Below, piece by piece: positions 47,786 to 59,062 of a stretch of 64,000 nucleotides of DNA. This DNA is from Liquidambar formosana (lineage: Eukaryota > Streptophyta > Magnoliopsida > Saxifragales > Altingiaceae), in the NCBI GenBank assembly GCA_039720395.1, contig CM077828.1, positions 25,648,717 through 25,712,716 on the forward strand. Reading direction: 5' to 3'. Both the position numbers and the translations under genes were made by a program. Every line of letters starts with the position of its first letter. The first letter of the stretch is position 1. The notes under the pieces were generated by a model. The model was not told where the DNA came from, searched no databases, and saw nothing but the letters and a program-made list of their open reading frames with translations.

Positions 47786-50449
47786 CTGATTAAGGGAGGG
47801 ATTTATATATATTATTACTTTGTATTAGTAAAATAATTGTAGTTGCTATTAGTTTGATTTGGCTTCCTGAGATTTTGCTTGTTAAAATAGTTTGGGAAGA
47901 AAAGTAGATGGAAGACCAAGTATTGATCAATCCAACAATCCCGAACAGGTTCTGATTAGCAGCTCCTCGAATGAGCGATCTTTTGGGGCAGCCATTTCTG
48001 ATGGAGCAAACATTCTATGTTCTATGTTTTCCAGGGAGCAACATTATACTGGTACATATGATGCAACTAATAGAACACAATATAGTATCGAATGGATTTT
48101 GTCAATGAGTTACAAGGCTCTTCAATGAAGGCGGGGTTTGGAATTTGGCAAAGCCAAGGCCATGCCTACCAGAAAATTTGACAATTTTTGTTCAATCTTG
48201 AATAGGTTGAAATTATTTAAGGAGGTTGGACAGAGCCCAACACGACTCGAACCCAAAATGAAGTTGGCATGTTTAAATTTATCTTAAACACGTTCGGGTC
48301 ATAATCATGTTAGCCTAATAGAATACAGGTGAACTCGCCTAACCTACTTAAATTTATCTCACCTATCGTGCAAATAATACTAATAATAATAATAATGAAA
48401 GCCTCAAAAAATTGAAGATGAAATAACTGAATTCTTTCATCATTGTTTGCAAGTCCATTTTTTTTTCTTTTCCTGGTTTTTTTTAGTCGTGGAGAGAACA
48501 ATTTATAAACATTATATTGATTTTCTTAAAACCAAATAGCAGTATGAGAGTGACCCAACCTGATCCAATTTCCAAACTCCTATACAGACCATGAGTGGGA
48601 ATGGAAGGAACGTTCTTGAACATATGACACATTTGCTTGGAAATCAAAGATATGTTCTTGGACCATAATTCTAATCAGAAGACCAGTTGGATTACACGTT
48701 TAAGAAAATGAGACCATGTAGGCTTCATAGTGACCAACCCTCCTTGTAGCTTGTTGGCTTAGAATGTGAATTGCTAAGCCCAACTCAAGAGTTGGAGAAG
48801 AGAGACAAAAAAAATGGATAACCTCTGTAGTGGCTACAAGTTGAAGCTAAATCTGACTGATTTTGATTTACCTATTAGTTTTTGGAAAATCCTTTTCTTA
48901 CAGTAAGATTTTTCCGTCCATGAACATGGTCTTTGACAAACCGTGAGTTGATTTACTTAAAATCAGATTTCATCAGGGGAGTGACCTAGCCCGGCCGGTC
49001 CAGTTTTGTAGATTCCCAAACAGACCCTTAGTGGGAATAGATCAAAGACATGTTCTTGAACCATTATAATTCTAACAAAAGACAAGTTCAATAATATTTC
49101 GCATGGAAATAGATCACTAGTTCTTGAATCATAATTCTAACCAGACACAACGAGTTTGAAAACATGTTTAAGCAAATGTGACTGGGTAGTCTTCATAGTA
49201 ACCAACCCTCCTCGTAGCTTGTTGGTTTTGAATGTGAAATGCAAAACACAAGTCAAGGGGTCAAGGTTTGGTAGAGATATAAAGGAGAGTAAAAAAAAAA
49301 AAATTCTTTGTAGTGGTTACAAGTTTACTCCTTAAACCTTAGATTGGGAAGTTGGTTGTTAGAATAGTTACACAAGGAAAGTACATGGAAGTATGGAAGC
49401 GCTCCTCTTCAAGTAAGGTCCCAAAAAAATAAAAAATAAAAAATAAAAAATACATGGAAGACTGAGTACCCGGTCGTCAGTTCCGAACTGGCTTCGAGTT
49501 GCTGCCGGATCTTGGGGAGAAACCATGTCTGATGGAGCAAACATTCTGGGCAGAGTTGCGCAAGTACTATAGAGACCATAATATGGTACAAAACAGCTTT
49601 TGTCAATACTTATATGGCTCCTCTATTGGGTCACCCATTGATGATAGATCTATTAACTTTCTTAATACTACAATAATTGAACATATTACCATAGACTACA
49701 ATGTCATATATAAAAAATAAGAGCAATAAAAGAAAGATTATTTCCTTTTGACAGAGATTGAAGCAAAAGTGAAGATTTTAATATTCTTATACCCCCAATT
49801 GAAATTGGCCAACCTAAACCAGTAACAACAGCTGTTGCCTCAGCTTGGAGAGATGAGGTAGCAAAAATAGGCTTTTAGCCAACATAGCCATCAGACAGTT
49901 AGAGAGAGAGACTGCATGCTTCCATGTTCCATCAATCTGAGCTCTGCAAGGTTAGAGACAGGTAGACTGTCATAATTCACATTAGATATGATATTGTTCT
50001 ATGCTTCAATACATCAGTTATGTAATTGGAGTACTTAATTAAGAGACCTCAGCTAGGTCAGCTTTCACTTCCTCCAGTTTCCACTGGATTAAATTCTCAA
50101 TTGTTAATCTCAGGAGGTGGATCAATGGCTCCTAAGACTTGCGCCTCAAGAAGCAAAGGTCTAGGTTCGACTTTCTACTTCTTTTTGGGGTCCAGTCAAC
50201 AATTTGGTTCTATTTTGGCTTTGATTGACGCGAAATGGGCAATGATCTTACCTATGGTTCTGGGGAAGTAGTCAAGCAGAAGGTTTTAATTCCTTTACTG
50301 GCAAAAAATTCCCAATTGTTAAATATTGTCCTAGATGCCATACCATCATCTCTAATCCCTAAAATTGTCACAAACCAAACTCTTTTAACCACCTCAGAAG
50401 TCAATTGAACTGCAATTTCTTGAGAAAACCACTGTTGAAAGGATTATAG

Positions 50450-50680
50450 ATGTAGATCATATTGACTTCATACATCAAATATCACTATGTTGTTTGTATT
50501 TTATTCACAAAGGAAACTTCTGATGTTGTTACTACTTAGTAATGAACTTTGGGAAGAGAATAAATACTTTGTTAGCAAGGTATGCTACGTTCTTTAGTGT
50601 AGCTCTTGAACATTATGTATAATTCCTAATCCCCTTCCATTGTTATATCTTGGTCTAATAAATGTACCCATCTGTCGAAT
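50450..50680 (+). pseudogene. Relic of the bHLH79-like gene 3' part (intron 5 and 3' UTR pieces, exon 6 missing)
   Basis: 50458-50590 resembles bHLH intron 5 at about 43545-43690 (atattgacttcata, cactatgtt, ggaagagaataa, tatgcta(c/t)gtt), and 50600-50690 resembles the 3' UTR at about 44262-44360 (cttgaac, ttcctaatcc, ttattatat(c/g)ttggt, gaatggagtgat). Exon 6 between them is absent. It shows that the duplicated GLP block once included the end of the neighbouring gene. Confidence 0.6.
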
Positions 50681-50891
50681 GGAGTGATTGTAAACCCAAC
50701 AATGAATTCATGACAAGAACATAAAATATTTAATGTGTATTTATTATCATAACAATGACTGATTGATCAACAAGCAGATCAATCACTTACGAAAAGGAAA
50801 GAAAAAAACATATTTATCACTGAAAAATCTTCAATACTTAAAACACAAATAAGAAACAATCTTCAATAAGATGAACTTCTTCAAGAATGGC

Positions 50892-51569
50892 TTAAGCACC
50901 AAGCTTGGATTTTATGCCATCGACAACACTTGCTTCTACTTGGAAGGCCTTAGTCAACACGTCATCAGGAATCAAAGGCGTTGAGGCGAAGAGTGTTAAT
51001 GGAAGGATCACAACCCCCGGATTCTGGCTGTTGAAAGCAGTGATGGTAAGGGCCTTGCCTTCTCCTACATTTTGTTGGAAGTGCACGAGCCCCCGAGGAA
51101 TGACAAACATCTGCCCAACACTCAAAACCTTAGAATAAAACACATTCCCTGTTGAAACAAATCCTACAAGGAGCTTCCCCTGAATGACCACACCGGTTTC
51201 AGTTGCATGAGGGTGAATGTGGGGTGGGTTAACTCCGCCAGGAGCAAAATCCACTCGGTTCATCGAAATTCCAAGTGTGTTGAGCCCTGGAAACACGAGG
51301 ACATTTCCTGCAGTCACATTAGACCCAACTATATTTGTTGTATTTCCCTCAATGCTCAAACCATCAAAGAAGAAGTCATCTGAGGTCACATTTGATACAG
51401 GCTTGCAGGGGAAGCCATTAAGAGATATAGAGGAATTCAAATCTGCAACACAGAAGTCCTGTAACGGATCAGGGTCGGAAGAAAGGGAAGGCAAGGGGAG
51501 AAGCAATGACACTATCAGGCAGAATAACAGGTAGATGGGTGAGCTTGATTTAGAGATCATGGTAGCCAT
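50892..51569 (-). CDS. Germin-like protein 3 of the cluster (secreted cupin), single exon
   Basis: Intact 225-aa GLP. Signal peptide about 1-30 with a long leucine-rich core, then [10 protein letters not shown]40 and C55 are the expected disulphide pair. Metal ligands H117, H119, E124 (HIHPHATE) and H163 ([10 protein letters not shown]) are all present. Potential N-glycosylation at NSS (45-47), NVT (60-62), NTT (76-78) and NVT (84-86), more sites than in copies 1 and 4. Differs from copy 4 at scattered positions (for example NSSISL against NASISV, VVILP against VVVLP-like positions). The TATA box at 51647-51655 and conserved upstream sequence suggest it can be expressed. Which GLP subfamily it belongs to is not certain; it resembles subfamily T/1-type sequences from memory. 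Confidence 0.93.
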   Translation of the reverse strand: MATMISKSSSPIYLLFCLIVSLLLPLPSLSSDPDPLQDFCVADLNSSISLNGFPCKPVSNVTSDDFFFDGLSIEGNTTNIVGSNVTAGNVLVFPGLNTLGISMNRVDFAPGGVNPPHIHPHATETGVVIQGKLLVGFVSTGNVFYSKVLSVGQMFVIPRGLVHFQQNVGEGKALTITAFNSQNPGVVILPLTLFASTPLIPDDVLTKAFQVEASVVDGIKSKLGA

Positions 51570-53087
51570 TGGGTTTCTGTTTTAAGTACTGCTAGGTAGC
51601 TAAAAGATTGTATGGGGATGGTTAAATGTAAGGAGAAGTTCACGGTTATTTATAGGTGATCAAGGGAGAGCTTTATATTATTATTTGTATTAGTAATATA
51701 ATCATAGTTGATTTGGCTTCCTGGGATGTTGCTTGTTAAAATAGTTAGGCAAGAAAAGTAAGTGGAAGACCAAGTATTGATTAATCCCGAACGTGTTCTG
51801 ATTAGCAGCTCCTCCAATAAGCGATCTTTTGGGGCAGCCATTTCTGATGGAGCCAAAGATTTTAGGAGCAATATTATACTGATACATATGACTTAACTAA
51901 TATACCACAATATAGTATAGAATGGATTTTGTCAAAGAGTTACAAGGCTCTTCGATTAAGGCTGGACTTGTAATTTGATAAATCCAAGGCTATGCCTACT
52001 AGAACATGGGACAATTTCTGTTCAATCTTTTGAGTAGGTTGGCAGAGCCCAACAGAACCCGTGACACACGACTTGAACCAAATACCAAGTTAGAATGTTT
52101 AAATTTATGTTAAACATGTTCGGGTCATAATTATGTCATTCCAACAGAATTGGTCGTTTTCAGGTGAACTTGTCTAACCTAATTAACTCAAATTGACCTG
52201 TTTAATAATCATGTTGTATTGAGAAGATTATGACCCCCCTGATGCTTATGTACCTGCATATATATATATATATAAATGTTTGGGTATGTATACATATACG
52301 AATGCATAGATATACACACACATATACACATGCCTAAGTAGTCGTGTCTCGATAAGAGACGAATACAACTAAGCAACACAAAATTATCCAAAACAAAAAA
52401 ACGAAAACTAAGCAAGGTGATTGATGAGTAATGAATCAGTCCATTTATTTTTATTTTTTTTCGCTCTCATGCTGTGCCAATGGCCAACGTGGAGGGCTGG
52501 CCAGTGGCATCGTTCATATAGGCTTGGGGCCAAGCGAGCCTCACACTCTCCAGGACTAGAGCCTGCTGAGACGAGGGCGTTACGTGTTTGGGTAATGGAA
52601 AGTGTTACGTTCCACATTGTTTGGGAACGGGCCCCGGGTACCACTTGGGTATAAGATATATCAATGGGTCAGGTACCCAATTTCATCACCTGGTTCGCTT
52701 TCATTATTGTTGACCTGCAGGCTTTATTCATAAGGCCCTTACCAGTTACATCCTTTTATGATTAAGCATTTTCTAGCCCAATTTTGGTAGACTTTTGGGC
52801 TACGACAGTTCCAAGTTTCTTATCTTGAGGATACTTCTCATGTTATAACCATGTGGGTTGGACGATACTGATTTCTTCATATATTCACTATCATGCAGTG
52901 TATCAGTTGGTTGTATTTTATTCATAAATGGTGAGGTATGCTATGTTCTTATATGCAAATTCACTAGCTTGTATTTCAGGGAAGTATGAATCTTTGCTAA
53001 GCGTATAAGGTGCAGGAACTAGGAAGACAATTAGCTGGGGTTTATCTGTTAATACGATTCTTCTAACAAGTTAAAACCGGTGTTTAG
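51570..53087. other. GLP-3 upstream region, then bHLH intron relic
   Basis: 51570-52200 matches the upstream regions of GLP-2 and GLP-4 (aagtattgat, gattagcagctcctc, cgatcttttggggcagcc). 52200-52400 has a (TA)n tract and tatataaatgtttggg sequence that recurs at about 59430. 52430-52690 is a different sequence with palindromic ggccccgggtacc and a tgttacgttccacattgt motif that looks transposon-derived but could not be classed. 52800-53087 resembles bHLH79-like intron 5. Confidence 0.55.
51647..51655 (-). promoter_or_regulatory. TATA box of GLP-3
   Basis: ctataaata on the minus strand, about 80 bp upstream of the start codon at 51569, conserved in sequence and spacing with GLP-2 and GLP-4. Confidence 0.75.
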
Positions 53088-53219
53088 CTTGGGGCACAGG
53101 CATCAGGTGCTGCTGGAATTATATTTGGCCCACAAGCAGCAAAGGAAATATATGTCCAAGGATCACAAACGGAGTGGCTGCATATGCCGCTTGGTGGCAA
53201 TTTTGAGAGTGCAACAAGA
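53088..53219 (+). pseudogene. Detached copy of bHLH79-like exon 6
   Basis: The acceptor-like tgtttag is followed by a frame reading LGAQASGAAGIIFGPQA, then [19 protein letters not shown], clearly exon 6 of the gene at 40774-43988. The frame stays open despite a one-codon insertion, but the original stop TGA has become AGA, so the frame runs on to a stop near 53250. The preceding 200-250 bp match intron 5. Exons 1-5 and the DNA-binding domain are absent, so this is a non-functional fragment unless spliced into something else. Confidence 0.9.
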
Positions 53220-53260
53220 TTCATAAAAAATTTACCGGCAATTAGCAAATGATTGTGCTT

Positions 53261-53599
53261 TTTGATTCTATGTGTCTTGACCCATAAGACTTATGATAGG
53301 TTAAGTCCTAGTTGGATTTAGAAACTTAGGGGTTAGTGGTCGTCACCCAGCCGTCTATATATTTCATTGTGTTTTGGAACCCTATCATCCTGAAGTTAGG
53401 AAGGCTGGGTGCAGTACCACGGCCGTCATGGTTTTCTATTATTTCAGGTAGAAGCATCTCTATATTGACTATGTTTTCGACTCCTACTGGTATGTATTGA
53501 TTATTTATTTAATTATGATTTGCCATGCCATATAGATCCGATTCATCTTGTTTTCGCTTCCACTTAGTTAAATATTATTTGTTTTAATATTTTCTATCA
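53261..53599 (+). repeat. Truncated 5' LTR
   Basis: Begins at tttgattctatgtgtcttga, directly after the bHLH exon 6 relic, and ends in ca before the primer-binding site. Its partner is 56764-57100. Confidence 0.8.
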
Positions 53600-56579
53600 T
53601 GTGGCATCAGAGCCACGGCTTAGATTTGTATGGTTTTGGTGATCGCTTTATCAGTAGATTATTTATAAAATAGTTTTCGATGAATTCTTTATTCTTATTC
53701 ATCACTTTTTGAGCTTTTGATTTGTTTTTAGTATTAGATTCATATTGTGGCGTATATCTATTCCTATGTATGCAAAAATCGTTTGAAGTTTTTTCTTAAA
53801 ATATTGTTTTGGGTCAAGCCGAAACCATAGTGTATGGTTTTGATCTTATTTTTTATAAAAATTCGTTGGGGTGATGAAGCTAATTCTTTTTGTCGGAAAA
53901 CTAACGTATTCGTTGTGTATGAAGCTTTATTCCATAGCTTCCAATCAACACCGAATATTTTGTGATCAACCCACTTTTATAGAAACACAAATTAACGTGA
54001 AGATGGAAGGGCTCCAATATATATATATTTTTTTAACCTGTTGATCCGATTTGTTATTCCCAAAGTGTTTTGCCTTTGTGACCCAATTCAATAATTAATG
54101 AGATATATATATTTGGTAATAAATTTTATTACTATTGGTTGTAGAATCTCAATTTGTGATTTTTCATGAGATGCAAATTATGATAAAAGAATATGATATT
54201 CTCTATGTTTTTATAGACCATTGTATTTTATTTCCTTCTAATTTTTTATGTGGATTTTTTGAAAATATAATTTTTATGAGACATGTCAAATTTTGTAAGT
54301 GTCAATAATATAATTTTTCATGTATTTTAAATTGACACCAGTTCGGTAGTAAAACATATTTATTAGTCACTTGTGACTTGGTCTCATTTTTGTTGGTGGA
54401 AATAAATTAGTATTGAACAATTATTGAATTTATTGGGCTCTTGATATTTTACTTTTTCGGTTTCCGTTTTGTCAATTGATTCAAAACATATTTTTATCCA
54501 TTCTCATTTGTTGTTTTAAAATTATTATATGTTTGAATCAATTTATCAGTGATCTTTATAGAGAATTATTATGTTAGCTCATATTAATTTATGTTTTGAC
54601 TAGTAGTCTCCTATAGGGAAGGTATGACTATTGGTATTGTTGCATCATGATATATTGTGAGACTTGCACTAATACTTGTATGAAACTATCGGACTGCCAA
54701 AGTAGACGAAAAATCTCTATAACTATTAGTAGAGGGCTCATTAGTATTTTGTTCAACATGTTTATGTTGAGTTTGTACGTGTTACTTTTGAATGTCATGA
54801 TGTTACGTTACGTTCGCTCATGTCCATTTTTGATATATGACCCAAAGGTTTTGTCATTTATGGTAACACGGTTGGAACGGGCAAGGAAGTGAAATATGCA
54901 TGTGTGAAATTGATTTCAACATATGACCCTAAAGGCATTGAGAATGATAAGACACTATGTGTAGGAACTTGCCTTGATCTTGCGATAAAGTCGCTTCGAT
55001 ATTTGGTTCATGATTTCGACCCAAAGAAGGAATCTTGAATTGCAAATAATTTAGAATTTGGTCTATCCCAAAGATCAAATTTTTTGTGGATGTTATTGCA
55101 TTTACATATGCTTAGTATTATATTATCCACGTTCGTTTTTCTTTTTTTTTTGGCATATTTAATTTACTCTCATTCTTTTACAATTTATTTCGAATATGCC
55201 ATATTAATAGTGAAACAATTCTGATTCTATAGCTGTTAAGAAATTGGTTGTTTTAAAATTAAGGCTATAGAAGAATTTCAAAATTTTAAAATTGATCTTT
55301 TGTTTTCTATTTCATGATTATAGATATAAATTTTTAGAATGAGATCAAATATAAGTTATCTAGAAACTCACAAGCACAATATTTTTGGGGCCTTATATAA
55401 TTTTCTTGCAATTTTGGGACAATATTGTACACTTCGATGAGTTCTTTTTGGAAGTTCCGTGGGTGAAACTATTTGCCTAATTTTTGAATTCATCACATAA
55501 TTTTTGAAGAACTCTATTTGATTATAATCTCGGGTTTATATTTATTTAGTAATAAATTCATTTACATGAGGTTTTGAGTATATTTAAAGTTTATAAATTT
55601 TGACATAATGAAAATCCAATATTTGTAGAGATAGTAAACTATTGGTTTATATTGAAATATTTTGGATTTTTCTCGATACACAAATTTGAATGACCATTTA
55701 TGAACATCAATTTATTTTTGTCATTTCAAATAAATTCTTTTGGCTTAGATTTAATGGTCATTTTGTGATACTCTTATGTGTCCCTTATTCACGTGTTTGT
55801 ATCTAGCCCACTATTTATAAACATTTTTCATCCTATGAATGTTTTTTCTCAGTGGGAGTTTTTACAAGCGTTTATTGTGTTTTATATATGGGCTCAATTT
55901 TTTTTTAAATCATTACTAGCAAGTGCTTGTGATTTTTTGTTCTGCTATCCATAATTGTTTTAGAATAGTTTTGTTCATGCACATTTGAATGCTATTCAAT
56001 TATTTTATGGATTAGTGTGCATTTTGAATTAAATTTATTTGCACATTATGGTGATAAATACTTAATTGTATTTAGTACTTTTAGTTTGTGGGAACCCCCC
56101 AAAATTAGAATTTTTTGTTATAGACCATTTAATTATTATTATTATCTTATGTCGGAGAAGTTTCATTAAAAATTACATTTACTTCTCGTCATAATTTTAT
56201 ATTATGTTACTATTAGTTTGATTAGTGGAAATCTATTTCTGCGTTAGTCTATTTGGATTCGTATTTGTTTTCTCTCAAATTAAGAGTTTTGGTTCTTTAG
56301 AGTTCTTATTGAAATATATGTGAGATTTGATTTTATACGCTCACTTTTGAGAGTTTCTCTCAAATGCGTACGCCCTTCCTGATTGGGTGCCTATCAAATC
56401 ATTGTAAATAAGTTTTGTTTTATAAACTCTTATATTACTAAATGTTTGGGCAACTTAAATAAGATCATCATTTTTTTTTTTCAAATTAATGAGTGGCCAC
56501 TCGACTTCGAAATTTTGTTATTAACTCAGACTTTGTTTTCAAAATTTTAAAATCTTTCACTATGGTCCAAGTGGGAGAA

Positions 56580-57100
56580 TATAAGAACTTTTTGGACTCC
56601 ATAGCTCATATTTTATTTTGATTAAATTTTGAGTTAATTGTGGTGATCTTGTAAAAGTGGGACCTATAGATCAAACAGTTTTTGTCAATTACAGTGAATA
56701 TGTTTTGACCATTTGATCGAATATAATTTGGTAATATTAGTAGGGTTTTAGTGAGTGTGGTGATTTGATTCTATGTGTCTTGACCCATAAGACTTATGAT
56801 AGGTTAAGTCCTAGTTGGATTTGGAAACTTAAAATTAGTGGTCGTTACCTAGCCGCCTATATATTTCATTGTGTTTTGGAATCCTATCATCCTGAAGTTA
56901 GGAAGGCTGGGTGTAGTACCACAGCCGTCGTGGTTTTCTATTCTTGCAGGTAGAAGCATCTTTATAGTGACTATGTTTTCGACTCCTACTGGTATGTATT
57001 GATTATTTATTTAATTATGATTTGCATTCCATATAGATCCAATTCATTTTGTTTTCGCTTCCGCTTAGTTAAATATTATTTGTTTTAATATTTTCTATCA
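56580..57100 (+). repeat. 3' LTR
   Basis: 521 bp from tataagaactttttggac to ttttctatca. The first two bases are ta where the LTR consensus is tg, probably a mutation. It is followed by sequence of the GLP upstream type. Confidence 0.7.
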
Positions 57101-57149
57101 TGTTCCTCTTTGATGCTTTTAGCTTTCTGGCTTTAAAAAAAAAGGATTA

Positions 57150-57350
57150 CAAATCCACAATATAGTATAGAGCGGCTTTCGTCAAAGAGTTACAAGGCTT
57201 TTCAATTAAGGCTGGACTTGTAAATTTGACAAAGCCATGGCCACGCCCATCTGTGAACACGACTCAAATCCAATAGAAAGATAGCGTGTTTGAACTTATC
57301 TTAGTCACATTCGAGTCATAATCATGTCAATCGACTTAGGTCGTTTGTAT
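57150..57350. repeat. GLP-upstream fragment (fifth copy)
   Basis: ccacaatatagtatag, gtcaaagagttacaaggct, ttaaggctggacttgtaa and gtcataatcatgtca match the sequence upstream of GLP-3 (about 51905-52140) and of GLP-2 and GLP-4. It shows that the LTR element and TRIM array sit inside an additional, partial GLP block that has no GLP coding sequence. Confidence 0.75.
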
Positions 57351-57398
57351 TTATTGCCTATGTGCAAGGCCTGTGTTAAGCCTGCACGTGAGGGGGAG

Positions 57399-57933
57399 TG
57401 TTGGAAATATACCACATCCCATATCGATTAAATATCGAGTTTAACATGTCTTCATATATCTGTTTAGGCCCTCCACTTATAAGCTTAGGCTTTTAAGTTG
57501 GAAACTTAATATGGTATCAAAGCATGTCGTTCTTGGGCCCATTTCACTCGTGAACCCGTCTTTATTGTCCACGTGACAGGCCCGTTTCTATCTTATGAGG
57601 CCTGCACGCGAGGGGGAATGTTGGAAATATACCACATCCCACATCGCCCAAACATTGGGTTTGATGTAGCTTCATATACCTGTTTGGACCCTCCACTTAT
57701 AAGCTTAAGCTTTTAAGTTGGAAACTTAACATGGTATCAAAGCATGTCGTTCTTGGGCCTATTGAGCCCGTATTTGTTACCCACGTGACAGGCCTATGTT
57801 AAGCCTGCCCGTGTGGGGGAGTGTTGGAAATATACCACATCCCACATCGCCCAAATATTGAGTTTGACATAACTTCATATACTTGTTTGGGTCCTCCACT
57901 TATAATCTTAGGCTTTTAAGTTGGAAACTTAAT
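57399..57933 (+). mobile_element. TRIM-type mini retrotransposon as a tandem array (three LTRs, two interiors)
   Basis: Three direct copies of a ~112-bp LTR (57399-57510, 57619-57731, 57822-57933) start tgttggaaatataccacatc and end gttggaaacttaa(t/c)a. After LTRs 1 and 2 comes tggtatcaaagc (57512 and 57732), a primer-binding site for initiator tRNA-Met, then a ~90-106-bp interior ending in a purine tract (gaggggga or gtggggga). This is the layout of a terminal-repeat retrotransposon in miniature, amplified in tandem probably by LTR-LTR recombination. No coding capacity is expected or seen. Confidence 0.8.
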
Positions 57934-57944
57934 AGTCTTCTAGT

Positions 57945-58104
57945 AAACTTGCATAACATACTTAATTCAAATTGACCGGTTAATAACCATGTCAAATTGA
58001 CAAGATGCCCGTGATGCTTGGGTCCTCCACTTATAATCTTGTGTGTGTGTGTGTGTGTGTGTGTGACAAGATGCCCGTGATGCTTGGGTCCTCCACTTAT
58101 AATC

Positions 58105-58162
<58 letters not shown>

Positions 58163-58298
58163 GGCTTTTAAGTTGGAAACTTAATAGTAATCTTGTGTGT
58201 GTGTGTGTGTGTGTGTGTGACAAGATGCCCGTGATGCTTGGGTCCTCCACTTATAATCTTGTGTGTGTGTGTGTGTGTGTGTGTGTGAGTGTGTGTGT

Positions 58299-58332
<34 letters not shown>

Positions 58333-58459
58333 TAGGCTTTTAAGTTGGAAACTTAATAGTCTTCTGGTAAACTTGTATAACATACTTAATTCAAATTGTG
58401 TGTGTGTGTGTGTGTGACAATTAAGATGGCCGTGATGCTTGGGTCCTCCACTTATAATC

Positions 58460-58493
<34 letters not shown>

Positions 58494-58601
58494 GGCTTTT
58501 AAGTTGGAAACTTAATAGTCTTCTGGTAAACTTGCATAACATACTTAATTCAAATTGACCTGACAAGATACCCGTGATGCTTGGGTCCTCCACTTATAAT
58601 C

Positions 58602-58643
<42 letters not shown>

Positions 58644-58790
58644 GGCTTTTAAGTTGGAAACTTAATAGTCTTCTGGTAAACTTGCATAACATACTTAATT
58701 CAAATTGACCAGTTAATAACCATGTCAAATTGACAAGATCATATCTTGTGTGTGTGTGTGAAGAGTCTTTTTCTTATGAGGTAAACTTAA
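57945..58790. repeat. Compound satellite: TRIM-LTR and GLP-flank pieces interrupted by (GT)n
   Basis: Units of gatgcttgggtcctccactt, then ataatcttg, a (TG)n run of 10-35 units, then ttaggcttttaagttggaaa and cttaatagt(ct)tctggtaaac repeat about five times. In LTR3 of the TRIM the same sequence reads ataatcttaggctttt with no GT, so the GT tract has grown inside an LTR-derived sequence and the whole unit was then multiplied. Some units lack the LTR end. Reading frames here (HTHTHT or VCVCVC) are artefacts of the dinucleotide. Confidence 0.85.
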
Positions 58791-59005
58791 CTTAATTTTG
58801 CATGTGTGTGTGTGTGTGTGTGTGTGTGTAAAGAGTCTTTTTCTTATGAGGTAAACTTAACTTAATTTTGCATTAGGTCACCATCAAAAACTTTATCTGT
58901 GACTTGAATTTTGCAAAGCCAACCGTTGAATTAAAAAATATTAGTTTTGAATTTTGCAATTGTCATTAATTAAAAAATATTAGTTTTGAATTGAATAACA
59001 ATCAG

Positions 59006-59062
<57 letters not shown>

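Larger units (their letters stand above)
45827..50491. repeat. Segmental duplication, copy 1 (contains GLP-2 pseudogene)
   Basis: About 4.66 kb that matches 59537-64000 almost throughout, in the same orientation, beginning at taagattgttcagtccc. It includes GLP-2, its upstream region, the 48.5-49.3 kb internal repeat and the tail with ggtctaggttcgactttcta near 50158. Differences are small indels and base changes, so the duplication is recent compared with the split from GLP-1 and GLP-3. Confidence 0.9.
47701..50891. other. Upstream region of GLP-2 and 3' flank of GLP-3; no gene
   Basis: The first kilobase matches the upstream regions of GLP-3 and GLP-4. An internal tandem-like repeat compares 48545-48840 with 48975-49300 (shared order: cccaaac(t/a)..acagacc, ttcttgaac, ataattctaa, gtttaag, accaaccctcct, gtagcttgttgg). 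From about 50450 to 50680 the sequence is a patchwork of the bHLH79-like gene: an intron 5 piece (atattgacttcatac) joined to 3' UTR-like sequence, then the GLP 3' flank. Confidence 0.65.
53261..57100 (+). mobile_element. Non-autonomous copia-type LTR retrotransposon, 5' LTR truncated
   Basis: A 339-bp segment at 53261-53599 is directly repeated at 56764-57100, both ending ttttctatca. Immediately after the left copy is tggcatcagagcc (53602 on), a near match to the initiator-tRNA primer-binding site. Before the right copy is a purine tract (aagtgggagaa, about 56569-56579). The full right LTR is therefore about 56580-57100 (521 bp), and the left LTR has lost roughly its first 180 bp. The 2.97-kb interior is AT-rich with no gag, protease, integrase or reverse transcriptase frame, so it depended on another element. 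The two LTR parts differ by several percent, so the insertion is not very recent. Confidence 0.82.

Noticed and set aside
50130..50180. tRNA-like segment with ggttcgactttc (also near 63690)
   Set aside because: No acceptor stem, anticodon stem or D arm can be paired around it; only the TpsiC-like motif is present.
54647..54892. 81-codon frame inside the LTR retrotransposon
   Set aside because: No gag, protease, integrase or polymerase motif; hydrophobic composition fits chance translation of AT-rich DNA.
57900..58593. Long open frames made of His-Thr or Val-Cys repeats
   Set aside because: They are translations of (GT)n in either direction and carry no other coding signal.
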